From assembly GCA_009763385.1 (NCBI GenBank), contig CM019824.1:111432660-111496659 (forward strand): a stretch of DNA of 64,000 nucleotides. The letters run 5' to 3'. This document shows, piece after piece, positions 29,471-41,955 of the stretch. The position numbers and the translations under genes are program-made. The notes under the pieces are model-generated. The model did no database searches. It was given only the letters and a program-made list of their open reading frames with translations, and had not been told where the DNA came from. Each line of letters begins with the position of its first letter. Within the stretch, counting starts at the first letter, position 1. This stretch comes from Coix lacryma-jobi var. lacryma-jobi. Its lineage: Eukaryota; Streptophyta; Magnoliopsida; Poales; Poaceae.

Positions 29471-32400
29471 ATGCCTGTGAACACTCGTGGTGCTAGTTCT
29501 TCCCATGGTGGGGATGATATCCCTAATGCACCACCAGTTCCACCCTCTTTGGCTGATGCTATTGCAGCATTGGTCAATGCAACAACTCTGTTAGCACAAA
29601 ATCAGAATGGTGGTCAACGTGGTCGTGGCCGTAATAACAGGGAAGAGACAACATATGTCAATTTCACTGATACCCGTCCTCCAGTGTTCACTAAAGCTGA
29701 TGAACCTCTTGAAGCTGATGATTGGCTCCACACCATGGAACAAAAATTCAGTCTTATCAACTACACTGAAGTCCAGAAGCCAGCTTTTGCAGCTCAGCAA
29801 CTTCGAGGAGCCGCAGGGGTTTGGTGGGCAAATTTACTAGCTGTTCAACCAGCCGGCCATCGAATCACTTGGGCTGAATTCAAGGAGGCCTTCAGGGCTC
29901 ATTATATTCCAGATGGAGTTATGAAGATGAAGCTTGAAGAGTTCTTAGCTCTCCGTCAGGGAGATGAGCCAGTTATGCAGTACATTGGGAAGTTTAATCA
30001 TCTGTCCCAATATGCCTTTGACCAAGTCAACACTGATGAGAAGAAGAAGTCATGTTTTATGAGAGGATTGAATACAAAGCTTCAGTCTATGATGACAACT
30101 TGTGGTAATATGAATTATCATGAGACAGTGAATGTTGCTATAGCTAGTGAAGAAAAGAACCGCAAGCATAAGGAGGCTAAGAAGAAGAAGGGATTTGTGT
30201 CAGGGTCTGGATCGTCTGGCGGCAACAAGAAGCGTCAGAGGCTTGTATATCATCCAGTCCATCAGTTCCGCCCATCCTATCGTCCATCTTACCGTCCGCC
30301 TCAGCAGCAGAATTCTCAGAGGACTTTTGCAAGGCCTGCTATGCCTTTTAATGTTCAACGTCAGCAGAATGTTCCTGCTATTCGTCCACCAGTACCACAA
30401 GCTACAAGTTATCCATGTTATAATTGTGGAAAGCCTGGACATTTCTCTCGTGATTGTCCTTATCCAAGGCAGAATGTTCCCAATGCCAATATACCAAGAC
30501 CCGTGGGAAATCAACAAGTAAACCAGAACAAGGGAAATGCACAGAACAATCAAAAGGGTAAGGGTATTCAAAAAACAGGAAAGGTTTTCCATACTCAGAT
30601 AGAAGCTATCCCTGAAGGAGAACCTGTTATGGTATGTTCCCTGTTGCTCAATACCCAACAATTACACTTTTTTGATTCTGGTGCATCACATACTTTCATG
30701 AATAGAACATTTGCGGAAAAGTATAATATACCTATTGGTGAAACCAAAGATAAATTCTTTATACAGTCGCCTGGGTGTCGACTATGTACTAAGGAAATGG
30801 TACATCAGGTACCTATAGATCTGGGTGGAAATATATTTCCAACATCCATGATAATTTTAAAAGATCCAAGTATAGATGTGATCTTGGGTATGAACTGGAT
30901 GAACCAGAAAGGTGCAGTGTTAGACACCTTGAATAGAACCATCAAGATCAACTTACCTAATAGTAAGTCTCAACTTCTTATCCATCTTCCTACTCTTAAG
31001 AAAGCAGTTGAGCGAGTATGTGCTACCTCTGTCAAGGAAATCCAAGACATTCCTGTGGTCTGTGAGTTTCCTGATGTGTTCCCAGAAGATTTACCTGGTC
31101 TGCCACCTGATCGTGATGTGGAGTTTGAAATAGAACTCAAGCTAGGAACAGCACCCATAGCCAGAAGAGCTTATAGAATGCCACCAAAAGAGTTAGCAGA
31201 ATTGAAAACTCAGTTGCAAGGTTTGATAGATAAAGGTTTCATTCGACCCAGTTCATCACCATGGGGTTGTCCAGCGATCTTTGTGAAGAAGAAGGACCAT
31301 ACCTTGAGGCTATGTGTTGATTATCGTCCCTTGAATGAAGTGACAATCAAGAACAAGTATCCTTTGCCCCGTATTGATCTTCTTTTTGATCAACTTGCTG
31401 GTGCAAAGGTATTCTCGAAGATAGATTTGAGATCGGGGTATCATCAGATTAAGATCAAACCAGAAGATGTTCCGAAAACAACATTTACTACCAGATATGG
31501 TCTATATGAATATCTAGTCATGTCCTTTGGTCTGACTAATGCCCCAGCACATTTCATGTACTTGATGAATTCAGTGTTTATGCCAGAGCTAGATAAGTTC
31601 GTGGTTGTGTTTATTGATGACATTCTCATCTACTCCAAAACCAAAGAAGAGCATGCAGAACATCTCAGAATAGTGTTGACTCGGCTGAGAGAATATCAGT
31701 TGTATGCTAAATTCAGTAAATGTGAGTTTTGGATAGATGAAGTTTAATTCTTGGGTCATGTTCTATCAGCTGAAGGTGTTGCAGTAGATCCAAGCAAAGT
31801 CCAAGAAGTTCTTGACTGGGAGTCACCAATTTCAGTACATCAAGTTCAGAGTTTCTTAGGATTAGCAGGGTATTATCGTAGATTTATCCCTGACTTCTCC
31901 AAGATCTCTAAACCAATAACAACATTGTTAAAGAATGACACCAAGTTTGTGTGGTCATCGGAATGTGAAGAAGCTTTTCAAACTCTGAAAAAGTTATTGA
32001 CAACTGCACCAGTATTAGCTCAGCCAGATATTAAAAAATCCTTTGATGTTTATTGTGATGCTTCAGGCAAAGGCATTGGGTGTGTACTGATGCAAGAAGG
32101 CAGAGTCATTGCCTATGCTTCACGACAGCTTAAGCGGCACGAAGAACATTATCCAACACATGATCTAGAGTTGGCAGCTGTAGTCCATGCTCTGAAGATC
32201 TGGCGGCATTACTTGTTGGGTAATATTTGTCACATATACACTGATCATAAAAGCCTGAAATACATCTTCACTCAGTCCGAGTTGAATATGCGTCAGAGAA
32301 GATGGTTAGAACTGATAAAAGATTATGATATTGAAGTGCACTATCACCCAGGTAAAGCCAATGTAGTGGCAGATGCACTCAGTCGAAAGAATCATTGCAA

Positions 32401-33910
32401 TTGTCTGGAAGTCAAGTCGATAGATATTACCTTGTGCTATGAGTTTGAAAGGTTAAGCCTTGAAATGATTCCACAAGGAAATCTTGCAAATGTGACCGTT
32501 CAATCATCCATTAAAGTTCAGATTATTGCAGCCCAGAAGGAAAGCAAAGGTATGATCCATCTAAAAGAAAAGGTTCACTCTGACCAGGATTCCAATTTCA
32601 AAATACATGAAGCTGGAGTGATTTGGTTCAAGGATCGGTTAGTGGTTCCAAAGGTTCCTGAGCTCAGAAAGGAGATTCTTGATGAAGCTCATGCAACAAG
32701 ATTTTCAGTACATCCAGGCAGTAATAAGATGTATCATGATCTGAAACAGAGATTCTGGTGGACTAAGATGAAACTTGAAATTGCTAGTTATGTAGCTAAA
32801 TGTGATACTTGTCAGAAAGTGAAGGCAGTGCATCTTAAGTCTGCTGGAAAGTTGCAACCATTGCCAATTCCATCTTGGAAGTGGGATGACATTAGTATGG
32901 ACTTCATAGTGGGTCTGCCCAAGACATCCAAAGGGTTTGATTCCATATGGGTCATTGTCGATCGTCTGACCAAATCAGCTCATTTCATACCTGTTAAGAC
33001 AGCATACCCTGCATCTACCTATGCCAAGATATATTTTGACCAAATTGTAAGTCTGCATGGTGTTCCAAAGACTATCATGTCTGATAGAGGGACACAGTTT
33101 GTCAATGTTTTCTGGAGGCACTTACATAAGTCCTTGGGTACCGAGCTTCTGCATAGTACAGCTTATCACCCACAGACTGGGGGCCAAACTGAAAGAGTTA
33201 ATCAGATCCTAGAAGATATGTTAAGATCCTGTGTACTCAGTTATTCAGAGAAATGGGATGAATGTTTGCCTTTAGCAGAGTTCTCTTACAATAATAGTTA
33301 TCAAGAGAGCATTAAGATGGCACCATTTGAAGCTCTGTATGGCAGAAGATGCAGAACACCCTTAAGTTGGTCTGAACCTGGAGAGCGTAGTCTTTTTGGA
33401 GTTGACTTAGTTAAAGAAGCTGAAGAAAAAGTTAAGTTGATTCGAGAAAACATGAAGAAAGCACAATCCAGGCAAAAGAGTTACGCCGATAAGAGACGAC
33501 GGTCTCTTACCTTTAAAGTTGGTGATTATGTCTATCTCAAGGTGTCACCAATGAAAGGAGTTACTCGGTTTGGAATCAAAGGAAAATTGGCACCTCGATA
33601 TATAGGTCCCTATCAGATCCTTAAAAGATGTGGAAAGGTGGCATATCAACTTGATTTACCGCCACAACTATCATTAGTTCATAATGTGTTCCATATCTCT
33701 CAGTTAAAGAAATGTCTTCAAGTGCCTGATCATGTCATTCATGTTGAAGAGATTGAATTAGAGCCTGATTTGACATACTCAGAATATCCTATCAAGATTC
33801 TGGACCAAAAAGATCGAGTCACTCGAAAAAGAACTGTCAAGTTCTATAAGGTTCAATGGAATCAACATACGGAAGATGAAGCCACATGGGAGTCAGAAGA
33901 TTTCTCTTAG
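29471..33910 (+). pseudogene. Gag-Pol polyprotein of chromovirus X, one in-frame stop
   Basis: Collinear with the Y polyprotein: Gag, knuckle CYNCGKPGHFSRDC, protease FDSGASH, RT with FIDDIL, RNase H, integrase (CDTC, MDF, SDRGTQF, TERVNQ) and a C-terminal chromodomain (KFYKVQW, ATWESED). A TAA at 31745-31747 (codon 759) lies just past the RT catalytic site; Y has a Gln codon there, so CAA to TAA is likely. The frame continues unbroken to 33910. The end is about 11 residues shorter than in Y, apparently through a small frame change after WESEDF. A conserved integrase block reads QTGG where Y has QTDG. Probably defective. Confidence 0.92.
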
Positions 33911-34081
33911 AAAGTTTTCCTGAGTTTCTTTATTTTGTGTAGTCTTTGTAATCTGTTATATGATGACCTATCCCCTGCTTTATGTAAAGGTTAGTAATGG
34001 AAGTGCCTGACACATTTCCTTTTCCATTAGTTAGCCTACAGGTTAAATCTCGGGACGAGATTTCTTTAAGGGGGAAAGAGC
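33911..34081 (+). other. X 3' untranslated region, inverted repeat and polypurine tract
   Basis: Non-coding. Contains the inverted repeat AATCTCGGGACGAGATT (34046-34062) and the purine run AAGGGGGAAAGAG (34068-34080) just before the 3' LTR. Same arrangement as in Y. Confidence 0.8.
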
Positions 34082-37000
34082 TGTAACACTCTAAGTGTTA
34101 AGCAGACTAAAACCTGACATGTCATCATATGCACTGGCATTTCATCTGAGTTGATAACCGGAATATGCATTCACTAAAAACAAGTTTTATTTTTCATACT
34201 TGTGCTTAGTGGATAAGAAGTGCTTAAGTTGAAACCCTAGTTATGCTTTCTTATGTGGTGAATAGTGCTTTTATATATATAAGGGTAGTATGGTAATTTC
34301 TTATATAGTAATTGAACTTTTGACCCAACTTTGATATTATGTCTCAAAGGTGTATTTGGAACATGTTTCGAGTCACCATTGAGGTATAATTCAAATTGGA
34401 TTGAAATTCAACTAATTTGTTTATTTAATTTAAAAATCCTCTTTTATCCCCTTTATTAGCAATCAAAATCTAAAAAGAATTTGAGTATGTTTCAAAAAGC
34501 AAAGTTGCTCAATTTTTGATAAGGATCAACTTTGGTGTATAAAGTTTTTCAAGTTCTTATTTGAAATCAGAAGTAATTGTGAAAATACCCTTTTGCCCTT
34601 TTTGTCCCCTTTTGATTTTCAAACTCTAATTCAAAAACTAAGTATATTTTGCTTATGTTGCAAAAATAAAAGATGTTCAGTATTGAATTATGAACATTTG
34701 ATATTTTAACATATTTTCAACTTATATTCAAAAATCTGAAGTAATTTCTTATAAACTGAATGGGTATAATGGTCAAAGGGGGGGATAAGCTCTTACTCCT
34801 GTTCATGGCGGCAGAAGAGCCGATCTTTTGATCGCCTGCTCTCGCGCGTGGACGACGATCTCTCTCGAACAAGCGCGTGACCGAGTCCGTGGCAAGGTTC
34901 AGCTATGCTGGCGCTCTCCCTCGCGTCGTGGCGTCTCCTCCTGTGCTCGCCGTCGTCGAGTTGCCACCAAAGCACCGACGGGAACCATCTAACCCCAATC
35001 CTCAAATTCACCGCACTCAAGCATCCTCATCCCAATTGACCGCGGCTATAACCTCCTTACCTCCTTACGCATCTCCAGAACCCATCCATTCTACCGCTAC
35101 TGTCTCAAAGCGCCTGTGCTCGCCGTTCTTCTTCCGCTGGGCAAAATCACCGCCGCGCTCTACCTCACCGTGGCCAGCTCCACCGGGCACTCCTCTACTC
35201 TCCCTGTCTTTTGTTTCCGTTTCACCTTGACCCCAGGGTGCTCATCGGCTCGGTGGTTTTCCTTTTTGTGCTCAGGTCTCGCCGGAACACCGCTTGTCTC
35301 GCCGGAGTTTGCCGTCGCAAGCCACTGCTCCGTGGAACTTTCTTCTCCGTCCATCTTCCGCTCGAACCAGCTACACAGCCAGCATCAGGGTGAGCTACTG
35401 GAGCTTCCTAGCCCCTCTGTTCTCTTGCTACCAGTCTGGGTTCGCCGGAACAGCTCCGCCGCGGTTCGGTCCGCCGCCGTGCGTGGCCTGATCTCTCTGG
35501 AGTAGTAGCGTTTAGGGTTAGAGGCTCTATCGGTCGCGGGTGACTCGCCGGTGCTGGTGCTCGCGTCCGTTAGGTCTCTACTGGCCGGAGTTGGCCGGCG
35601 TAAGGCTCGCCGGCGCTCGGTGCGCCGCCGTTCGCTCGGGCCAGGGTCGGGGACCTCCCGTTTGCGAAGACGACTTTTTACAGGGTGTTGGTTGCAAAGT
35701 CCGTGACTCAGGTGAATAGCGCCATGGACTGCGGGTTAGTTTCGTTCAAGCCGAAGGGCTTTTCTGCAAAAGCGCCGAGGCGCGCGGCAGGGAGCCAGGC
35801 CGGGCCTGTTTTCGAGCGCGCTGGGCCGCGCTAGACTGGGCCGAAAGCCCAGTTTGGGCTAGAATGGTGTTTTTCTTTTTATGGCTTTATGCACAGTAGC
35901 TAGTTTTGTTCTTTTTGCTATAATTTTTCTATAGCTCTGTTAATTGTGAAATTTGACATGATAGATGATATCATGTCTGTGCTAATATAAAAATTATGAA
36001 ACTTGTGTTTGGAGCACTTTTACTATGCCAATAAAATCTGTACTTTAATTAATAAATGCAACTTTGATGAATTATGTAATTTTCTGTGTTTCTCCAAAAA
36101 TCCTGAAATTTGACATGTGAGTTTATGTCACTGATATCTACCTTCATGATTAATTTCAGCTCTATTTGAATAAGTATGATTTGTGTATAAATAAAGGGCT
36201 AATTAAAATGGCTTATAAAATAAAAAGAAATAGTTAATCACTTTGGATTTGTGTGACTTTTGGAATTGTTTGACAACCAGGGTAACATTAGCATGATTTG
36301 CTCCCTGGTTATGGATTCCTTTATGCTAATGACCTTTTGTTGCTTGTTAGTTACCTAACCTTGCTTAATAGAGATAATAAAATTTGCTTAAGTAATAATA
36401 TGTAGTTTAATAGTTATTTTGGTTTTGTTGATTTGCAACTTTACCGTGATGAAAGATTGTATGAATAAATGTCTACAGCTTAGAAAATTTCCATCTTTAC
36501 CATGATCATGTCATAAGCATCTCATTGATCATGCATATGCACTTCTACGTGTAGATCTCGTTTCGGAAGGACCGGATCCTCAGTGGGTTTCTCCTGAGTG
36601 TGTGGATCCTTCTGGATTTTCAGAATCTCCGGACTTCGCTAATCAACAAGGCAAGCCCCAGACATTAAACCTATCCTTGTATTTTTTTATAAAGTTATTT
36701 ATATCACTTGAGTTAATATGATGCATTAAGTGAATAGGAGTTGAGTGAACCCTATTTGATGCATTACCAACCTTGATGATTCCAATACTTAACCTTGATA
36801 CCCATTTTATGAAAATACTTAGTATGCTTAGCCATGCTTTACTTACTTCATAATAGTAAGTGTTTTTAAAAATGGTTGCTATGTTATGGAAAGAATGAAT
36901 CTTGAGACAACAGGATAATGATAGTAACTTACATCAAGAATGGAGTCTTGTTGTAAGGTTACTCAACCTAGGACCTTATCGTTGTTGGCCTGCTGTGATT

Positions 37001-38021
37001 GAGACCTTTGAGTACAGCCCACATGCGGTGTTAAGCCTCGTCTATAGCTATTCCGATACTTGAGAACGGATAACCGCGTACTGGGAGTGGAGAGATGGCG
37101 GGAGTAGCGTGTACCCTCGGGGCTATGAGATAGTCGGGTTCGAGGTGTACTGTACTCTCGGGTGACGCTGGACCCATTCTTGTATGGGAGGATCTATAGA
37201 TAGGGTTGACATATGCAAGATTAAGTTCTACATATGTCGTGTGGTACTGAATCCCCAGCTGGGTTTAAACGATTCGAATCGCCGTGTTTCCTCGGATATG
37301 GAACCTCAATCCACTGACCCGCACCGTAGTAATGAATGGAATCTTGATGAAATGAGAACGAAAGATGTGGTATGCGTATGAAGGTTTGAGAATCTTTGGA
37401 TAGTTATAAAGTTTAATCTTGAGTTAAAACTTGAAAATAGGCTTTACTTTTAATAAGCTTTTATCCAAAAGAAATGTTTGGATCTTGCTAAAGCCTTACC
37501 TTGAATCCCTATAGCCTTCATACCTGAGTCTTCTCCTCTTTTTAGACGGTTAAGTCTTGTTGAGTACTTTTGTACTCAAGGTTTGTTAACCTTTGTTGCA
37601 GGTGAGTTCATTGATCATCCTTTTGGTGGTCAATGTTTCTTCACTCTTGTGGAGGAGAGTGATAATGACTCTGATGTTTGACCTTGGGCAAGTAACAAAA
37701 ATTTGTGTGGTATATGTAATATGAAGTTCCGAACCTTTTATGTAATAAGTACTTATGGGTTGTAAACTTTTGAACCTAAGTTTCGATCTATGTTATATAA
37801 CCTTTCCGCTTTTACTCTGATTTATCTTATCTATAAAACTGTTGTAATACTGTGATGCTTGACGAGGGAATTCCTGAGAAGAATGTAACGTGGATGATTC
37901 GGGTTTCCCGAGGACACCCGACAGATCTCTTGAGTCATTTGGAACTCATGCACGCCAATCAGAAGTCTTTAGAACGATGATGGGTGCATGTGGGCCACTT
38001 AATTCAGGAGGTTCTGCCACA
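34082..38021 (+). repeat. Chromovirus X 3' LTR (3940 bp)
   Basis: Uninterrupted copy of the X LTR, starting TGTAACACTCTAAG and ending GGTTCTGCCACA. TGGCT follows at 38022-38026. It confirms that the 5' LTR was whole before Y entered. Confidence 0.93.
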
Positions 38022-38026
38022 TGGCT

Positions 38027-38371
38027 CGCCTCACCATGGACTTGACCCCAAGCAAAAGGCAAGATGAAGCAAACCCGAACTCATCAAGATAACACCATCA
38101 AGGGCAAGTCCTATGAGTGCAAGGTGAAGCATGGGGGAGAGAAAAAGAAGAAAGAGAAGAAAAAGCAAACAAGCAAGCTCTCAAACACCTACACGAACAA
38201 GGTGAACAAGAAGGCCTCCACACCTTATCTTTTGAAGAAGAGAAAAAAGACAAGGTGGTAGCCATCAAGGTGAACAAGCAAGCCAACAACAGGGCCAAAC
38301 GCATTTGGGTGCCTAAGGACATTATCATAACCATGAAGAGCACCAAAAAGGTTTGGATCCTAGAAGGGAAG
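38027..38371 (+). pseudogene. Copia W gag, C-terminal part
   Basis: Continues the gag frame broken at 10309 (RLTMDL...). It then reads MKQTRTHQDNTIKG, a Lys-rich run, LSNTYTNKVNKKASTPYLL, VVAIKVNKQANNRAKRIWVP and MKSTKKVWILEGK, ending at TGA. At least two frame changes (near 38055 and 38245) are needed to follow it. A very basic, Lys-rich end without CCHC knuckle is seen. No pol follows. Confidence 0.6.
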
Positions 38372-38944
38372 TGAGTAGCCAAATCAGCTTCGGGGAATTT
38401 GGAGACTTGGTAAAAATTGGGTGCATGTCATGGGGTGCATCACATTGGATCATGTCATTGCCAAGTGTGTTAGTGGCTACTATGGACCCAAGTTCCCCAT
38501 CCCATGATAGGTGACTAGATTTAGTTCATTTCATTGCCTAGGTTTGCATTTGCATATTTAAAACCTTTATCATGCATACACTAGGCTTATCATATGGTAG
38601 ATTTGCTCGGCATCACTCTTATTCTTGGAGCAAACCTACATGGTTTAAATTTGCTTAGGAGCATGACACATAACTTCTCTTACTTGTATTTATCATATAT
38701 GTGACAAAATCCAAATAGTAGATAAACTACCCCGATTACCATCTTCAATTGTTGTCACATTCTAGTGATGCCAACTTGCAAAATTGTAGTTTGACCTTAC
38801 AAGTCAATGTGCACACTTTTAGGGGGAGTTTACTCGACAATTTGGAAGTTTTGAGACTAACACTACTTTCAAGTTTATCATGTGTGTAGTAGTCTCATTG
38901 CAAGAAAAATGGAGTCCCCAGAGACAAGCGTCATGTGTGGCGAC
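38372..38944 (+). other. Copia W 3' non-coding region, left part
   Basis: No coding sequence visible. The region ends at GCGAC (38940-38944), the left target duplication of element Z; it resumes at 46185. Confidence 0.6.
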
Positions 38945-39159
38945 TGAAAGAGCATTGGACTCTTTAATGAGTTTTGGTTGATTGTATGACAATATGATTA
39001 AATGGCTAATGAGTTTGCTAAGTGTGAAGCAGGTGATTGCTTATCTCACATACACTTACATATTCTATAATAAGCCAAAAGTGGTGCATTGTTGGGAGGT
39101 TTGAATTAAGTCATTCATGAGAAACAGCAATGCACATGGAATTCTTGATCTGGCTCATC

Positions 39160-39600
39160 TCTCTTAAACATGGATATGTTGATGATCACATCTACTATTT
39201 CTTGGATGATATATTCTTGTGGTGGAGAGGACATGTTGGTTATCGTGTCCAGTATCTCTCCAATGACAGATTCTTGTGATGAGATGAACATATTGGTTAT
39301 CACATAGAATATTTCTATATGTTGCACTCTTATGATATGATAGAATGGTCGTCACGTGGATTACTTCTCTATAGAGTGGATCTTTATAACATCATGAATA
39401 GACATATTGATGATCACATGGACAATCTCTCCAATGTCATATTCATGTATTGTGGTGAATGTGATGGTTATTACTTGGACTATCTCTCAGATGGTGTATT
39501 CTTATATTGAGATTGATATATTAGCCATCACACAGGCTATCGTTATATATGAGGGTCCTTTATAGCATGATAGATACATTTGGTTATCACATGGACTTCA
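39160..39600. repeat. Degenerate internal repeats in Z LTR
   Basis: Phrases such as TTGATGATCACAT, TTGGTTATC(A/G)(C/T)(A/G)T, ATCTCTCCAATG and GTATTCTTATATTG recur about every 60-80 bp in diverged form. This looks like an old short-period tandem expansion within U3. It is only partly present in the 3' LTR because of the deletion there. Confidence 0.4.
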
Positions 39601-40159
39601 GTTGATGATTCAAGAAAAACAAGACTTGGTAAGAATGGTTTGAGAAAGTGAAGATAGCAAGGAAAGACTTCAAGGTACTAAGCAAAGGTGAAGCAAGCAA
39701 AGGCTTGGTGACCGAAGGACCTAGCTAGAGTGAAGAAGAAAGTACTTGCATTTAGTCGAGGAACGAATCAAGCCACAACGGTCAAGTTATTGTGAAGGGT
39801 CAAATCTTTGTTGATAAACCAAATGAATAGTGACTCGGTGTATTTGGCAGTTTTCATATGTATGATGAATCAAACCAAGTCACAAGCTCAAGAAGGCTTT
39901 GCTCAAATAGAAGTTGTTCAAGGATGACATGTTTGACTCCCTCGTCTGATGAAGATTGGAAGTTACGGCAATGTTCAGAAGGTTTCAACTCAAGAAGGTC
40001 TATGATCATATCTCTCTATTTTTGAGTTAATAGGTATGTCGTACTATTAAGAGGGATGCAACATGTGATAGACCTAGTTTCTCTAGTGCTCAAGTCAACC
40101 CATGAGAGTTTGAGAGAAAGGAGAGTGTTGCAGGAGGTGGATGTGTGAAACTCGAGCAA

Positions 40160-40550
40160 CCCGGACATGTCCGGGTGGACTACCGGACATGTCCGGTAGG
40201 TGCGAGCTTGAGGCCGTCGGTAGTACCGACTTCGTGCTCGGTAGTACCGACCTCCAGGGTCAGTTTGCAGGGCTCTCTATTTAGCTTTTATTTTGACCTA
40301 GCGGTAGTACCGCTATTAAAGTTGGTAGTACCGAGGTTTGCTGGGTAAGGCTCTACCGGACATGTCCGGTAGTCCTACCGGACATGTCCGGTAGGTGCTC
40401 AGCCCAGCCATCTTCCTTCTCCTCTGATTTCTCTCTTCCTTAAGGGTTGTCTATCCCATTCCTTCTCATGGATACACTCTCTTTTATCTCTTGAGTGGAA
40501 TGGGACTTAAGCCGCTTGATTTTTTCAAGTGTTGGTCATGTCCGGTAGGT
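40160..40550. repeat. Palindrome cluster upstream of the Z promoter
   Basis: Perfect palindromes with core CCGGACATGTCCGG at about 40161, 40182, 40354 and 40377, plus a half-deleted copy near 40535 that is complete in the 3' LTR (about 45241). GGTAGTACCG motifs (40220-40350) lie among them. More copies: about 41190 and 41210 (U5), 42000, 42021 and 43957 (internal), and 44879, 44899, 45072, 45899 and 45919 (3' LTR). Dense perfect dyads just upstream of a TATA box suggest binding sites for a dimeric factor (inference). Confidence 0.8.
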
Positions 40551-40588
40551 GTCCAACGGCTACTAACGGCTAGTTTAAAGGGGGGCTG

Positions 40589-40596
40589 TTTAAATA
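40589..40596 (+). promoter_or_regulatory. TATA box of element Z LTR
   Basis: TTTAAATA followed by CCCCC, about 40 bp after TCCAACGGCT. Copia W has the same layout at 47519 (CCAACGGCT, TATAAATA, CCCCC), so the two families share a core promoter. The 3' LTR copy is at 45299-45306. Confidence 0.6.
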
Positions 40597-41463
40597 CCCC
40601 CAAGCCTCCACTTTTGGGGGCTGCTGATTCTGCTGACTTCCTAGAGCACCTGTGAGCTTTGTGAGCACTCCCAAACCCTCTCTTAGTGAGTGAAGCTTCA
40701 AATCCCAAAATCCATATTGTGGGTTGAGTGAAATTTGAATTAGAGAGCAATCCCTTTCTTGAGCACTTGAGCTTTCCTGTCAATCTCGTGTGTTGCATTT
40801 GTTACTCTTGGACTCCGCGGTCCTAGACGGCTAGGCGTCGCCGGAGAGAACTCAAGAGCTTTGTGGTTTGCCTCAGAAAGTTTGTAAAGGTTCGATCTCT
40901 CCTCAAAAGAGATCAACTAGTGGAAGGAGCATAGCGGGTGAAATAGACCGCGGCTAGAGTGACCTGTGGTGTCCTCTAGAGCCCACCTTTGTGGTAGCTC
41001 GCAGCCGGCTCAACGGAGAGTAGGACCCGAGGGGGTGCCGAACTTCGGTGAATCAAATTCCGTGTCATCTTGTTTATTTCATTCTATACTCGCTGTCTTC
41101 TGTGTCTCTTGTATCACCCGTGCAGGTCACCTAGGTGGTGGGATTCAATAGAGGCATCTGGGAGCATAATCCGCAGCCGTCGAGCAACCCGGACATGTCC
41201 GGGTGATATACCGGACATGTCCGGTAGAGCTGCCTGCTGCAGATCGAACTGCGCTCGGTGCTAATCTTTGTGATTGCTGGTGTTTGGCTCCTAGGGGTTA
41301 TTTCATATTGTCACATACTCTGATTATCCATACCTTTGTGGTTGAGGTTATTTGTGCGGAGTTTTCTTAGAAAACTCCAAATCTAAATCGTTTCCGCCTT
41401 TTGAAAGGTTAATTTTGTAATTGCCTATTCACCCCCCTCTAGGCGACCACTTAGGTCCTTTCA

Positions 41464-41515
41464 ATTGGTATCAAAGCTTGGACTCACGTTTGAGCTTCAC
41501 CGCTTGTGAGAACTA
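41464..41515 (+). other. Element Z primer-binding site
   Basis: A then TTGGTATCAAAGCTTGG directly after the LTR, resembling the initiator tRNA-Met site TGGTATCAGAGC with one change. The gag ATG follows at 41516. Confidence 0.75.
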
Positions 41516-41951
41516 ATGGATTCGCCTATGGAAATGGAGCCGTTACTTCTAAAAAAGGATGGTTCAAACTTTCGATCTTGGTCATCTTATATACTCAATG
41601 CATTTCGGGCTATTAGCCCCATTGTTGAGCATATTGTGGATGCAAGCATATCTCTTTCTATAGTTGATTGGAGCAACTATAAGAACTTGACAAAGGAGGA
41701 AGAGATGTGTGTGCAACTCAATGCTCATGCGTGTTTAATCCTCTTAAACTCGTTGAGTGTAGAGGTTCTTAAGGAGGCCATTACAATGGGCAACAACCAC
41801 CGGAGAGCGCTCATCTCATTTGGACCAAACTTACTGAGTTATATGGTGAATCCAAATGTGATGAGGCACTTGAAAATGATTCAAACAAGATGATGCCCAT
41901 GATGATCTCAAGTGAGAACGATACCTCAACAAGCTAATAGCAAGGCAAGTC
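41516..41951 (+). pseudogene. Element Z gag, N-terminal domain
   Basis: The ATG at 41516 (MDSPMEMEPLLLKKDGSNF) opens a copia-type gag N-terminus: SNFRSWSSYI, then EEMCVQLNAHACLILLNSL. At about 41805 the family-like reading (HLIWTKLTELYGESKCDEAL) shifts to another frame, so a small indel has occurred, and TAA/TAG follow near 41935. The annotated frame therefore ends early at 41893. In living copia elements this domain forms the capsid. Confidence 0.7.
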
Positions 41952-41955
41952 GAAC

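Larger units (their letters stand above)
10310..38021 (+). mobile_element. Ty3/gypsy Tekay-type chromovirus X (interrupted by Y)
   Basis: X is bounded by TGGCT on both sides (10305-10309 and 38022-38026). LTRs start TGTAACACTCTAAGTG and end TTCTGCCACA. Internal order: primer-binding site, accessory ORF with histone H3-like N-terminus, then gag-protease-RT-RNase H-integrase-chromodomain. RT precedes integrase and a C-terminal chromodomain is present, so it is a Ty3/gypsy chromovirus; the Tekay clade is my reading of the motifs and long LTRs. Its 5' LTR is split by element Y. An in-frame stop in pol suggests it is no longer autonomous. Confidence 0.9.
38945..41463 (+). repeat. Element Z 5' LTR (2519 bp)
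   Basis: TG...CA bounded. The first 1.1 kb is AT-rich with repeated variants of 'TGATCACATGGA/TTATCACATGGA' and 'ATCTCTCCAATG' phrases (39160-39500). The middle carries palindromes and GGTAGTACCGA motifs (40150-40550), then a TATA box, a GC-rich start-site region and U5. Confidence 0.85.

Noticed and set aside
31745..31747. Programmed stop readthrough in chromovirus X pol
   Set aside because: The stop lies within the RT domain, not at a gag-pol border, and the closely related Y has a sense codon there.
38117..38374. Lys-rich small host gene
   Set aside because: The frame continues copia W gag across the X target duplication and shows frame changes.
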